Source: Hydrogenovibrio thermophilus
GTDB lineage: Bacteria; Pseudomonadota; Gammaproteobacteria; Thiomicrospirales; Thiomicrospiraceae
NCBI RefSeq assembly: GCF_004028275.1
Contig: NZ_CP035033.1
Coordinates: forward strand, 2,104,501 to 2,168,500
DNA length: 64,000 nt
Direction: 5' to 3'
Shown here: one piece after another, positions 27,332 to 37,467 of the stretch
How positions within the stretch are numbered: position 1 is the first letter of the stretch
Layout of the letters: every line of letters starts with the position of its first letter
The notes under the pieces: generated by a model
What the model was told of the DNA's origin: nothing
The model's input: the letters and a program-made list of their open reading frames with translations, nothing else
Databases searched by the model: none
Made by a program: the position numbers and the translations under genes

Positions 27332-27355
27332 AAAACGCCCAGGCCTGGGCGTTTT
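27332..27355. terminator. 24-bp perfect palindrome terminator after folB
   Basis: AAAACGCCCAGG and its complement meet at the centre of CCAGGCCTGG (27339–27348). It lies between convergent genes and can stop transcription from both sides. Confidence 0.85.
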
Positions 27356-27379
27356 GTCAATTCGGCTGTAGCGAATAAC

Positions 27380-27841
27380 TCAGCTCTGCCCCATCAATGC
27401 CTTCTGCTCCTGAGCGGCCTGGCGAATCATCGGCACCGCCTGTTCCATATACAACGACGCCTGGTGCACGGTAATCTTGTTCAAATCATGGTAATCCTGC
27501 TGAAATTGTTGTCCGTTCTGGCGCGACAGGTTACGAATCACCTTATGGAACAGACGTTCACCGTCCGCCAAACGTACCATCGTCACCAATTGTTCCGGTG
27601 TCAGTTGTGTTACCAGTTTTTGCAACACGCGATCGTCCATCGACACCAACTTACTCGCCAGCGCACGGTAAGCATTCAATTTTTTATTCAAACCGTCCAT
27701 ATCGGCCGTGGCGTGATTACCCAGCCGCTCACCGACCAGCTTATGCAACAGTTCCAGCGACTCCAGCGGCAACTCGAAAAACACCGGCCCCATTTCCAGT
27801 ATGTATTGACCGTCGTGATCACGTTTGGCGGTAATATCCAT
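27380..27841 (-). CDS. FliG-like small protein, copy B
   Basis: This 153-residue cytoplasmic protein has no signal sequence or membrane segment. An N-terminal part of about 45 residues (EMGPVFFELPLESLELLHKLV) is followed by a helical part (SMDDRVLQKLVTQLTPEQLVTMVRL, then KVIRNLSRQNGQQFQQDY) that reads like the middle/C-terminal domain of flagellar switch protein FliG (LDDR.IQK.LREV, then NMS.R, then a helix ending in a long tail). It is a paralogue of the upstream gene, eight bases away, with AGGA six bases before ATG. No other flagellar gene is nearby; function unknown. Confidence 0.7.
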   Translation of the reverse strand: MDITAKRDHDGQYILEMGPVFFELPLESLELLHKLVGERLGNHATADMDGLNKKLNAYRALASKLVSMDDRVLQKLVTQLTPEQLVTMVRLADGERLFHKVIRNLSRQNGQQFQQDYHDLNKITVHQASLYMEQAVPMIRQAAQEQKALMGQS

Positions 27842-27849
27842 GCGTCGTC

Positions 27850-28314
27850 CTAAATGTATTGCGTATTCTTGTCAAAAAACTCGATTTTGCCCTGACATTC
27901 CAATTCGAACATCTTTTCGACCACCCGTTTGATGGCGGCTTTGGCTTCATCGTTATTCGGTGGTGCCGGATTGGCCATATCCGCATTCAATTGCTTGGCG
28001 AGGATGCCGCCGACATTGCGCAACACCACCTCGTTCAACGTCTCGTCCTGAGCAACCAGCATCAATTTCAATAAATCCTGGTTATCCACGCCGCGTACCA
28101 ACAATTGCACCCCGGCGTCGTCCAGTTCCCGGATACGACACCCCAGCTTAATGTAACTTGTCAGGGTCGAGTGGGTTTGGCCGTGCTCCAGCGCCACCAA
28201 ATGCTCCAGGGTGATGTTCAGCAGTTCTACCGAAAAACGGTCCAGCCGAATCGACGCGTAACCGATATGCACCAACCACTCGTTTTCATGGACTTTTTTA
28301 ATCCCTAACTTCAT
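27850..28314 (-). CDS. FliG-like small protein, copy A
   Basis: This 154-residue paralogue of the following gene has the same N-terminal layout (HIGYASIRLDRFSVELLNITLEHL), then ELDDAGVQLLVRGVDNQDLLKLMLVAQDE, VVLRNVGGILAKQL and a final VVEKMFELECQGKIEF. The last part corresponds to the LEEEGKI ending of the FliG middle/C-terminal domain. A Pro-rich linker (NPAPPNNDEAK) separates the helices. It could be a motor-interacting regulator or an unrelated protein using the same armadillo-like fold. Divergent from the methyltransferase gene; overlapping -10-like elements lie at 28402–28414. Confidence 0.7.
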   Translation of the reverse strand: MKLGIKKVHENEWLVHIGYASIRLDRFSVELLNITLEHLVALEHGQTHSTLTSYIKLGCRIRELDDAGVQLLVRGVDNQDLLKLMLVAQDETLNEVVLRNVGGILAKQLNADMANPAPPNNDEAKAAIKRVVEKMFELECQGKIEFFDKNTQYI

Positions 28315-28408
28315 CTCTGTTCAAGCCTCATGCGCAATGAATTCTGACTGAATAATGACTAAGCAAAAAGACTGCCAAATCCCAATCCAATCTCAACGGA
28401 TACTATAC

Positions 28409-28414
28409 TATAAT
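28409..28414 (+). promoter_or_regulatory. -10 element between divergent genes
   Basis: TATAAT on the + strand, overlapped by TATAGT elements on the – strand, 31 bp upstream of the methyltransferase start. The -35 match is poor. Confidence 0.45.
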
Positions 28415-28445
28415 AGTCGAAATTTAAAATATCGAATGGCCTCGC

Positions 28446-29630
28446 ATGAAACCGACACACCAGCTTCCAACCCCGCCACCCGAGAATCAAGCCCGTAGCG
28501 ATGCCCTGGCCCAGAAAATCCGCCAAGCGTTGAAGCGCCACGGTTCTCTGTCATTCGCCCACTTCATGCAAATGGCGCTGTATACGCCAGGCCTGGGCTA
28601 TTATTCCAGTGGGCTGCCGAAAATCGGCGCGCAAGGTGACTTCATCACCGCACCGGAAATTTCACCGATTTTTTCACGCTGCCTGGCCCGCCAAGCGGCG
28701 CAGGTGTTAACGTCATTGGAACACCCCAACGTCATCGAATTCGGTGCCGGGAAAGGCACCATGGCCAAAGACATCCTGCTAGAACTGGACGCCTTGCAAC
28801 AACCGGTCGAGCACTACTTCATCGTCGAACTCAGCGCCGATTTGCGCGCCCGGCAAGAAGACACCCTGAAAACCTTGCCGGATGCGCTGTTCGAAAAGGT
28901 CGTCTGGTTAGACCAGTTGCCGAAAAAACCGATGGAAGGCGTCATCATCGCCAACGAGGTGCTGGATGCCATGCCGGTGGAAAAACTGCGCCTGGAAGCC
29001 GACCAAAGCCTGCGCGGCTATGTCACCTACAACGAGAGCAAACAGCGCTTCGAATGGGAATATCACCCGGTGACCGACCCGACACTGCAAAAAGCGGCCA
29101 ACGGCATTCTCAGCCAGATAGGCCATCCGCCGTCGCAAGGCTATGAAACCGAAATCAACCTCAACATTCAGCCGTGGTTGCAATCCATTTCCGACTTTTT
29201 GACCCACGGCGCCTTACTGTTGGTGGACTACGGCTACACCCGACGAGAATACTACCAACCGGCTCGCCGCATGGGCACTTTGCGCTGCCATTACCAGCAC
29301 CGCGCCCACAGCGACCCCTTCTTTTACCCAGGCCTGCAGGACATCACCGCTCACGTCGATTTCACCGCCGTGGCGGAGTCCGCTTTCGACGCCGGTTTCA
29401 AGGTAGCCGGCTTCACCACCCAAGCGCATTTCTTGATGGGCAGCGGTTTGCTGGAAATGTCGGGCGACCCGGAAATGGACATCACCGAATCATTGAAAAT
29501 CGCCCAGCAAATCAAAACCCTGACCCTGCCGGACGAAATGGGCGAAAGCTTCAAAGTCATCGCCCTCACCAAAGGCTGTGACCTATCGCTGATGGGCTTT
29601 AAGCTCCGCGATTTAAGACACCAACTCTAA
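28446..29630 (+). CDS. SAM-dependent methyltransferase (MidA/NDUFAF7 family)
   Basis: This 394-residue protein is of COG1565. It shows DFITAPEISPIFSRCLARQ, the SAM-binding VIEFGAGKGTMAKDIL, GVIIANEVLDAMPVEKL and LLVDYGYTRREYY, all hallmarks of the family whose mitochondrial member NDUFAF7 methylates an arginine of complex I. The bacterial substrate is not known. One CCAGGCCTGG is read as PGL in the early TPGLGYYSSG motif. Confidence 0.9.
   Translation: MKPTHQLPTPPPENQARSDALAQKIRQALKRHGSLSFAHFMQMALYTPGLGYYSSGLPKIGAQGDFITAPEISPIFSRCLARQAAQVLTSLEHPNVIEFGAGKGTMAKDILLELDALQQPVEHYFIVELSADLRARQEDTLKTLPDALFEKVVWLDQLPKKPMEGVIIANEVLDAMPVEKLRLEADQSLRGYVTYNESKQRFEWEYHPVTDPTLQKAANGILSQIGHPPSQGYETEINLNIQPWLQSISDFLTHGALLLVDYGYTRREYYQPARRMGTLRCHYQHRAHSDPFFYPGLQDITAHVDFTAVAESAFDAGFKVAGFTTQAHFLMGSGLLEMSGDPEMDITESLKIAQQIKTLTLPDEMGESFKVIALTKGCDLSLMGFKLRDLRHQL
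28587..28596. repeat. CCAGGCCTGG copy (intragenic)
   Basis: Exact decamer in the methyltransferase gene, encoding Pro-Gly-Leu. Confidence 0.95.
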
Positions 29631-29673
29631 CCGACCAACACCACCGAACGGACTATTCATACAAGGAAGCGGC

Positions 29674-30483
29674 ATGGAACAAACACTGGACTGGATTCAA
29701 ATCACCTTTCTCGCCATCATTCAGGGCTTGACCGAATTCCTGCCGATTTCCAGCTCCGGCCATTTGATTCTCATCCCTCAGCTGTTCGGCTGGCAAGACC
29801 AAGGCTTAGCGTTCGACGTGGCGGTTCACATCGGCACTTTATCCGCCGTGTTGCTGTATTTCCGTCAGGACGTCTGGCTCATGACTCGTGACTGGACCAC
29901 CTCGCTGGTCACCCGTCAGCCCACCAGCAATAGCCGCCTGGCCTGGTGGGTGATTTTCGCCACCTTGCCGGCGGTGATTTTCGGTTTCATCATCAACAAC
30001 GGTTTGGAAGAAGCGCTACGCGACCCATTGATTATCGCCGCAACCACCATCGGGTTCGGGGCCTTGCTCTGGTGGTCGGACGTCAAAGGCAAACGCATTC
30101 GCGACGAACACAGTTTAAGCTTCAAAGACATTCTCATCATCGGCTTTGCGCAGGCTTTGGCACTGATTCCCGGCACCTCGCGCTCCGGCATCACCATCAC
30201 CGCCGCACTGATGGTCGGCCTGACACGTGAAGCGGCCGCCCGTTTCTCCTTCCTATTGTCCATTCCGATTATCCTCGGCGCCGGTCTGTTAAAACTAAAA
30301 GACCTTCTCGACAGCGCCCACCACGTACAGTGGGATGCCATGATCGGCGGCGTCATCTTGTCCGGCCTGACGGCTTACGCCGTGATTGCACTCTTCCTGA
30401 AATGGATTAATTCCATCGGCATGGCCCCCTTCGCCTGGTACCGCTTCATTCTCGGCGCGGTATTGATTGCGCTGTTTATTTAA
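29674..30483 (+). CDS. uppP: Undecaprenyl-diphosphatase UppP/BacA
   Basis: This 269-residue inner-membrane enzyme recycles undecaprenyl diphosphate for peptidoglycan synthesis. Conserved EFLPISSSGHLIL (near residue 22) and PGTSRSGITI (near residue 166) carry the catalytic Glu, Ser, His and Arg residues. AAGGAAG lies six bases before ATG. About eight membrane helices are visible. Confidence 0.96.
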   Translation: MEQTLDWIQITFLAIIQGLTEFLPISSSGHLILIPQLFGWQDQGLAFDVAVHIGTLSAVLLYFRQDVWLMTRDWTTSLVTRQPTSNSRLAWWVIFATLPAVIFGFIINNGLEEALRDPLIIAATTIGFGALLWWSDVKGKRIRDEHSLSFKDILIIGFAQALALIPGTSRSGITITAALMVGLTREAAARFSFLLSIPIILGAGLLKLKDLLDSAHHVQWDAMIGGVILSGLTAYAVIALFLKWINSIGMAPFAWYRFILGAVLIALFI

Positions 30484-30570
30484 AAAGCACCAAGCGTATA
30501 ATGAACAAAATGACGACGCATAAACCGCGATCGTCTTTTCCACCACGCTTCCAAACTCAGCAGGTGCCGA

Positions 30571-32067
30571 ATGCCGACCATTGATTTTTACACTGCGGCT
30601 CAAAGCCGTGCCATCGACCGCTACGCCATCGAAACCCAAAAACAGCCAGGCCTGCTGCTGATGAAGCGTGCCGCCTATTTCGCCTACCAAACGTTGAAAG
30701 AAACCCAACCGGACGCTGAAAAAATTGTCGTACTGTGCGGCGGTGGCAATAACGGCGGCGACGGCTGGGTGCTGACGCAATACGCACTGCTGGAAGGTCG
30801 TCAGGTCACGGCGGTACTGCTGGGAGATGAAACGAAAATTCACGGCGATGCTCTCGCGGCGTTACAGGAACTCAAAGCCCTCGGGCTGTCGCCCACCACC
30901 TTTCAGAGCGACCGGTTACAGGATGCGGATATCGTCGTGGACGCGGTTTTCGGCACCGGTTTGAATCAACCGGTTTCCGGCGACTTCGCCGAGATATTCC
31001 AGCAGGTGAACGACGCCCACAAGCCGGTGCTCGCCATCGACATTCCCAGCGGCCTCCACGCCGACACGGGTCACATTCTCGGCACGGCCATTCGTGCCTC
31101 CCACACCTGCACTTTCATCACCCAAAAACCGGGGCTATACACCCACATGGGGCCGGAAACCGCCGGCAAGATTCATTTCAGCCCGTTGTTCCTCAACCGG
31201 GACAGCTATCAAGGACAAACGCCCATCGCACAAAACCATTCTCTGAAGCACTGGTTGGGACAACGTCCACCGGTCACCGCCTCCAGCCACAAAGGACGTC
31301 AAGGCACGGTATTGCTGACCGGTGGCAATCACCATATGATGGGAGCCATCCAACTGGCCGGTTTGGCCAGTTTGACCAGCGGCGCAGGCCTGGTGAAAAT
31401 TGTCACGCAACCGGAACACTTGGTTGCCCTCACCCAGGCGCAGCCGGAATTGATGACTTATTCGCAAAACGATTTAACCGATCTTCTGCCGCAAACCAAT
31501 GCCATCGGCTTGGGCCCGGGCCTCGGTCAGGACGATTGGGCGCAGGCCTTATTCCAATCCATACTAACCAGCGAATCATCCAAATCCACTCCCAAAGTCC
31601 TGGACGCCGACGCACTGAACCTGCTGGCCAAGCAACCGCAAACACAACCTAACTGGGTGCTGACACCGCACCCGGGCGAAGCCGCCCGTTTACTTGGCTC
31701 CGATACCGCAGACATCCAGCGAGACCGCTTCAAAGCGGTGATGGAATTGCAAAAACGTTACGGCGGCGTGGTTGTGTTGAAAGGCAACGGCACTTTGGTG
31801 TATGACGGGAGACGTATGGAACTGTGTACGGCGGGCAACGCCGGTATGGCAGTCGGCGGCATGGGCGATGTATTGACTGGTGCCATCACCAGCTTTCTGG
31901 CGCAAGGCATGGGATTGTTCGAAGCAGCGTGTTTGGGCGTATCACTGCACGCCCACAGTGGCGACGTGCTGGCGAACCAAACCAGCCAGGCCGGCGTGAT
32001 TCCGTCCGACTTGGCACTGACCATGAGTCAACTGCTCAGTTATACCCAAGCGCAACCAAATCCGTAA
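30571..32067 (+). CDS. nnr: Bifunctional NAD(P)H-hydrate repair enzyme
   Basis: This 498-residue fusion has an N-terminal epimerase (NnrE; AQSRAIDRYAIE, VVLCGGGNNGGDGWVLTQYA, DAVFGTGLNQPVSG, to about residue 215) and a C-terminal ADP-dependent dehydratase (NnrD; GRQGTVLLTGGNHHMMGA, GLGPGLGQDDWAQ, LTPHPGEAARLLG, NAGMAVGGMGDVLTGAI). Together they repair hydrated NADH and NADPH. It follows uppP by 87 bp; TATAAT at 30497–30502 may be its own -10. Confidence 0.95.
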   Translation: MPTIDFYTAAQSRAIDRYAIETQKQPGLLLMKRAAYFAYQTLKETQPDAEKIVVLCGGGNNGGDGWVLTQYALLEGRQVTAVLLGDETKIHGDALAALQELKALGLSPTTFQSDRLQDADIVVDAVFGTGLNQPVSGDFAEIFQQVNDAHKPVLAIDIPSGLHADTGHILGTAIRASHTCTFITQKPGLYTHMGPETAGKIHFSPLFLNRDSYQGQTPIAQNHSLKHWLGQRPPVTASSHKGRQGTVLLTGGNHHMMGAIQLAGLASLTSGAGLVKIVTQPEHLVALTQAQPELMTYSQNDLTDLLPQTNAIGLGPGLGQDDWAQALFQSILTSESSKSTPKVLDADALNLLAKQPQTQPNWVLTPHPGEAARLLGSDTADIQRDRFKAVMELQKRYGGVVVLKGNGTLVYDGRRMELCTAGNAGMAVGGMGDVLTGAITSFLAQGMGLFEAACLGVSLHAHSGDVLANQTSQAGVIPSDLALTMSQLLSYTQAQPNP

Positions 32068-32087
32068 CCAAATCGTTTAAGGTCTGC

Positions 32088-33206
32088 TTAAGATTCGCTC
32101 TTGTCTTCGGCAGGCAAAAACGCGCTCAACTGTTTGATCTGTTCATACAGCGCGTCTTCCGAATCGGCGACCAAGTTGATGTGCCCCAGCTTGCGCCCCG
32201 CTCTTTCGGCCTTATCGTACAAATGCAGAAAGGCGTTCGGCATTTTCAACACCTCGGCCACCGGACCGGTTTCGCCGATGATGTTAATCATCGCCGCCAC
32301 CGGTTGACGTGGCGACGTATCGCCCAACGGCAGCCCGGTGATGGCTCGCACATGGTTTTCAAACTGGCTGGTCAAAGCCCCTTCAATGGTCCAATGCCCG
32401 GAGTTGTGGACACGCGGTGCCATTTCATTGGCGACCAAGCCATCGACCGTTTCGAACAACTCCAGTGTCAGTACGCCAACGTGGTCCAGTTTATCCAGTA
32501 AGGCTTTCATATAGGCTTCCGCCTGCGTCTGAACGGTTTCGGAAATTTGCCGTGCCGGCGCAATGGTGTAACGCAGAATGCCATCATGATGAACGTTCTG
32601 CACCAACGGATAGTAAACGTGTTCGTTATCAGCGTTGCGCACCGCGACAATCGACAGTTCGCGACTGAAATCGATAAACCCTTCCAAAATCAATTCCCGG
32701 CCGCCGATGGCTTTCCAGGCCTGGTCGATTTGCGACTTTTCTTTGAGGACGAATTGCCCCTTACCATCATAACCTTCGGTGGTGGTTTTCAGGACGGCTG
32801 GCAAACCGATTTCGTCCACCGCCTGAGTCAGGTTTTCCAACGAATCGACGACTTGATAAGGCGCACACGGAATGCTCAGTTCATCGAACAAGCCTTTTTC
32901 ACGACCGCGATGCTGAGAATAATACAAGGATTTTTCGCCCGGATACACTGGAATACTGCGAGCGATTTCGCGCACCATTTCCACCGAGGTGTTTTCGCTT
33001 TCGTAGGTCATCACATCGGAAAACTTGACCAGGTCTTTCAAGGACTCAACTTCATCAGTGTACATCTGCCCCAGCAAGGCAGACGGTTCGTCATGACTGG
33101 TGCCTAGAAAACCGAATTTCTGCCCCAGCGGATAGCCGGCAATCGCCAACATACGACCCAATTGGCCGGCTCCCAAAACACCGATTTTCTTTGTGATAGG
33201 CGTCAT
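32088..33206 (-). CDS. purK: N5-carboxyaminoimidazole ribonucleotide synthase
   Basis: This 372-residue ATP-grasp enzyme of purine synthesis carboxylates AIR to N5-CAIR. GVLGAGQLGRMLAIAG opens the protein; VLKTTTEGYDGKGQFVL and NEMAPRVHNSGHWTIEGALTSQFE form the nucleotide and catalytic sites. ATG 33206 with GAGGAG is chosen over an upstream TTG. It is the partner of purE, upstream, from which it is separated by 164 bp with a hairpin at 33283–33310. A CCAGGCCTGG falls in DQAWKAIGG. Confidence 0.96.
   Translation of the reverse strand: MTPITKKIGVLGAGQLGRMLAIAGYPLGQKFGFLGTSHDEPSALLGQMYTDEVESLKDLVKFSDVMTYESENTSVEMVREIARSIPVYPGEKSLYYSQHRGREKGLFDELSIPCAPYQVVDSLENLTQAVDEIGLPAVLKTTTEGYDGKGQFVLKEKSQIDQAWKAIGGRELILEGFIDFSRELSIVAVRNADNEHVYYPLVQNVHHDGILRYTIAPARQISETVQTQAEAYMKALLDKLDHVGVLTLELFETVDGLVANEMAPRVHNSGHWTIEGALTSQFENHVRAITGLPLGDTSPRQPVAAMINIIGETGPVAEVLKMPNAFLHLYDKAERAGRKLGHINLVADSEDALYEQIKQLSAFLPAEDKSES
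32715..32724. repeat. CCAGGCCTGG copy (intragenic)
   Basis: Exact decamer in purK, read as Gln-Ala-Trp on the – strand. Confidence 0.95.
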
Positions 33207-33282
33207 ATCGCTCCTCAATTTCCGTTGTTTGCTGTGGTGATGACTTGTTCATTCGACCGATGGTCATGCATGACATTGAGCG

Positions 33283-33310
33283 CCTTTTCCGGTTATTCGA
33301 CCGGAAAAGG
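33283..33310. other. Hairpin between purE and purK
   Basis: CCTTTTCCGGT and ACCGGAAAAGG pair over 11 bp around a six-base loop. There is no U-tract, so it may set relative purE/purK levels rather than end transcription. Confidence 0.65.
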
Positions 33311-33370
33311 ACAAGACAGGTATTTTACGTGAAAAGCCGCGAACTGGGTAGGGAATCTACTCGCGAAACG

Positions 33371-33883
33371 TCAGTCGCGCGGATCCGGGTTATCCAACAC
33401 GAACTGGGTTTGTGCTTCACGGAAAGCGCGCACGGCTTCACGCACAGCCGGGATATGTGTGCCGACCATTTGCGACGCCAGGATACCGGCGTTCTTGGCA
33501 CCGGCGTCGCCGATGGCCAAGGTACCGACCGGAATGCCGCCCGGCATCTGCACGATGGACAATAGCGAATCTTCACCGCTCAAGGCACGGGATTGAACCG
33601 GCACACCCAAAACAGGCACGATGGTCTTGGCGGCAACCATGCCCGGCAAATGCGCCGCACCGCCGGCACCGGCAATGATGACTTGCAAGCCACGGGCTTC
33701 AGCCGTTTGGGCGTATTCAAACATCAAATCCGGCGTTCGATGCGCGGACACCACCTTGACCTCATAAGGCACACCGAATTGCTCCAGCATGTCCACGGCG
33801 TTTTTCATGGTGGGCCAGTCCGATTTGGACCCCATAATGACACCGACCAACGGTGTTTGATTTTCAGTTTTCACGGTCGACAT
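33371..33883 (-). CDS. purE: N5-CAIR mutase PurE
   Basis: This 170-residue octameric mutase converts N5-CAIR to [38 protein letters not shown] and the [20 protein letters not shown] block are all as in class I PurE. A longer frame runs upstream to 34054, but ATG 33883 is the family start; the extension is not conserved-looking. It is first in the purE–purK pair. Confidence 0.97.
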   Translation of the reverse strand: MSTVKTENQTPLVGVIMGSKSDWPTMKNAVDMLEQFGVPYEVKVVSAHRTPDLMFEYAQTAEARGLQVIIAGAGGAAHLPGMVAAKTIVPVLGVPVQSRALSGEDSLLSIVQMPGGIPVGTLAIGDAGAKNAGILASQMVGTHIPAVREAVRAFREAQTQFVLDNPDPRD

Positions 33884-34010
33884 AATTTCGTACCTGTTTT
33901 GAAAAAAGCGGCTAATTTTACATGAACCTGACCACTTTGCAAGCAAAAAAGACTCAGCGGGTAAAACCCAAGTCTTTGTTATGACTGATTTTTTAAACGA
34001 CCAAAACCCA

Positions 34011-34020
34011 CCAGGCCTGG
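34011..34020. repeat. CCAGGCCTGG copy (intergenic)
   Basis: Exact decamer in the spacer between the EAL/GGDEF gene and purE. Flanks are not symmetrical, so unlike the other intergenic copies it does not extend into a terminator palindrome. Confidence 0.95.
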
Positions 34021-34079
34021 CCAAAAGCAACATCCTATCACACGATTCAAGCAAGCTTAAAAGAAGTGAATTGACTCGG

Positions 34080-35879
34080 TCAGGCGCGCATCAGCCCGAC
34101 TTGACGGGAGTCCACCACATAATAGGTGTTGCCCCCTTGGGATTTGGCACCTTTTTTGGCGCGCGTGGCGTAAGACGATAGTTTTTGAGTATGGTCGAAC
34201 ACGCCGGGATGCACCAGCAACACCCCCAGCGATAACGACATCATTGGAAAGAACACCTTTTCACCCGCTCGGTCCTCGGCATAGATGCCGCCGCGATGAC
34301 GGTCTTCCTGAGTGTAAAAATTCAAACTGGCGAACTGGAAACCTTTCAAAATGCGCTGACACACCATTTCATATTGCATATCCGGCATCACCACCACAAA
34401 ATCGTCCCCACCGACATGCCCGATAAAGGCTTCCTGCACACCGAGGGACTCTTTCAACACCCGCGCCACCGCGCTGATGACCTGATCACCCTGTTCGAAA
34501 CTGTAATAATCGTTATACGGCTTGAAGTTATCGACGTCGACGTAAATCACCACAAACGGCGACTGACGATCGAGGTATTCCTGAATCATATTCTGAATCG
34601 GCACATTGCCCGGTAAACCGGACAGCGGATTGGCGTACTGCGCACTGCGGATTTTCAAGTCGGTGATGACCCGCAACAATTCCATAAAGGAACCACAGCC
34701 TTTGTAATTGCCCTTATCAGTCAAAATAAAGGTGCCCTTATCGTAGGAACCGTTTTCAGTGATTTCCCGACTCGCCTCCACCAACGGCGTATTGATATCG
34801 AACACCAATGGCGACGGGTCCATCAATTTGGCAATGTTTTTACGGCCGTGCAAATCGCGCCCGAACTTACTCGCCAACAGTTCGGTCAATTCGCGCCGCC
34901 ACACCATGCCGTGCACCCGGCCTTTTTCGACAATCGGCACATAATCCACACCGGGACGGTGCAGCAGTTCATCCGTCATCTGATCGATGGTGGTGTCCAA
35001 CGGCATGGTGAACGCTTCCCGGCACAACAGCTTGACCGTTTCTTTCGGATTGGTCACATCCTGAACGACTTCGTTCCACTTGTAATCCAATGTCAGGGCC
35101 GTGGACGGCGACGGGCGCTTCAACAGATACCCCTGCACGAAATCCACACCCAGTTTTTCCAAAATCTGCAACTCGGCTTCGGTTTCCACCCCTTCGGCGA
35201 TGATTTTGGTGCCGAGACTCTTCGCCAATGTCAGAATGGTTTCCATAAACCGATACTTGTCGGCTTGCTTGTCGATGTCGGCGATGAAGTGTTTGTCGAT
35301 TTTAACGAAATCGGGTTTGACCTCCGACCACAGCTTCAAACCGTTGTAACCGGAGCCCAAGTCGTCAATGGCGACCTTGAACCCCATTTTGCGGTAATGT
35401 TGAATCGCGTTCAGAAACAGGCCGCTGTCTTCCACCGGTTGCAATTCGGTGATTTCAATCACCACTTGATGGATATTCAAACCGTAATAATTCAAGCAAT
35501 CCAGCGTCAAACCGGAACGATGGTCGACATTCATCAACGAACTGACCGACACATTCAAGAACAGCTTCACCTGATTCTGATGCTGCGCCACCGATTTCAT
35601 AAAGTTTTTGATGGACACCCGGCGGGCCATCAAATCCATTTCCAACAAGCAACCGTGGTCCGATGCCAAACGAAACAGATGAGCGGGCGAATACAGGGCG
35701 GAATTATCCGGTCCGCGCGTTAAGGCTTCGAACGCAAACACGGAACGCGTTTTCAGGCCGACAATCGGCTGAAAATGTGTTTGAATCCGTTGGTGATCGA
35801 AAATATCTTTCAATTCCCGACCCAATGGCGAATGTTGTAAGCCGGAGCATTTCGCTTCCGGCAAAGTCACTCTTTCCAC
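34080..35879 (-). CDS. EAL–CBS–GGDEF c-di-GMP protein
   Basis: This 599-residue cytoplasmic protein has an EAL phosphodiesterase domain (about 25–265), a pair of CBS repeats (about 280–405) and a GGDEF domain (about 425–595). The EAL site looks active: [37 protein letters not shown] and AEGVETE. The GGDEF motif reads GGDDF, with the fourth residue changed, and lacks an RxxD site upstream, so it may be a nucleotide sensor instead of a cyclase. The start is GTG with CGGAG six bases before. I infer c-di-GMP hydrolysis controlled by adenine nucleotides at the CBS pair. Confidence 0.88.
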   Translation of the reverse strand: MERVTLPEAKCSGLQHSPLGRELKDIFDHQRIQTHFQPIVGLKTRSVFAFEALTRGPDNSALYSPAHLFRLASDHGCLLEMDLMARRVSIKNFMKSVAQHQNQVKLFLNVSVSSLMNVDHRSGLTLDCLNYYGLNIHQVVIEITELQPVEDSGLFLNAIQHYRKMGFKVAIDDLGSGYNGLKLWSEVKPDFVKIDKHFIADIDKQADKYRFMETILTLAKSLGTKIIAEGVETEAELQILEKLGVDFVQGYLLKRPSPSTALTLDYKWNEVVQDVTNPKETVKLLCREAFTMPLDTTIDQMTDELLHRPGVDYVPIVEKGRVHGMVWRRELTELLASKFGRDLHGRKNIAKLMDPSPLVFDINTPLVEASREITENGSYDKGTFILTDKGNYKGCGSFMELLRVITDLKIRSAQYANPLSGLPGNVPIQNMIQEYLDRQSPFVVIYVDVDNFKPYNDYYSFEQGDQVISAVARVLKESLGVQEAFIGHVGGDDFVVVMPDMQYEMVCQRILKGFQFASLNFYTQEDRHRGGIYAEDRAGEKVFFPMMSLSLGVLLVHPGVFDHTQKLSSYATRAKKGAKSQGGNTYYVVDSRQVGLMRA

Positions 35880-36092
35880 GACTCACTCCGTTTAAACTCT
35901 CCGTCCTCAAAGCATCATGCCCAAAGACCCAATTTGCAGCGGATGGTAACAAAAAGCCAATATCGCAAATATGACAGTTTGATGATATTCGAACAAATCA
36001 TCCCGGCAATTTCCTTAATAAAACCAAGCCTAAATCACCGAAAATCCAATAAAAAACTTGCATCCGACGCACAATTTAACGAAAATTGCGCC
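35880..36092. promoter_or_regulatory. Promoter region between EAL gene and metK leader
   Basis: This 213-bp divergent spacer is AT-rich in its right half. No ORF is supported; it must contain the promoters of the EAL gene (–) and of the metK leader (+), but no full -35/-10 pair stands out. Confidence 0.4.
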
Positions 36093-36151
36093 TAGCGCCG
36101 ATTTGACTCATCAGCTTGCGGGCGCCTAAATAAGTACGGCTAAAGCGAGGA
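36093..36151 (+). ncRNA. SAM-II-type riboswitch, metK leader
   Basis: The leader matches the SAM-II pseudoknot. P1 is GCGCC (36095–36099) with GGCGC (36121–36125). Loop 1 begins GATTTGA and ends CTTGC (36115–36119). After P1 comes TAAATAA, then the conserved GGCTAAA (36138–36144). The second helix can pair CTTGC with GCGAG (36145–36149), or G36118–C36119 with G36139–C36140 as in the known structure. It ends about 73 bp before metK, the SAM synthetase gene, which fits feedback control. The assignment is by eye. Confidence 0.78.
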
Positions 36152-36224
36152 GCTTGTTCACACCTTCCCGCCTGATATTCCGTATCTCAACTTTGCAATA
36201 TTTTGAACTTGAGGACAGTTATCT

Positions 36225-37382
<1,158 letters not shown>

Positions 37383-37467
37383 GCGACCTGTTTCGCGGAC
37401 CCCGGTCGCCTCATCGCCTGACCGCCGTTCAATACGGCGGTCATCCAGAAAAGCGCAAGGAAAACAC

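Noticed and set aside
34848-35723. Long + strand ORF (291 codons) opposite the EAL/GGDEF gene
   Set aside because: Antisense shadow with His/Gln-rich low-information sequence.
36093-36151. SAM/SAH or SAH riboswitch as the metK leader
   Set aside because: The GATTTGA loop, TAAATAA and GGCTAAA elements fit SAM-II and not the SAH or SAM/SAH consensus as I know them.
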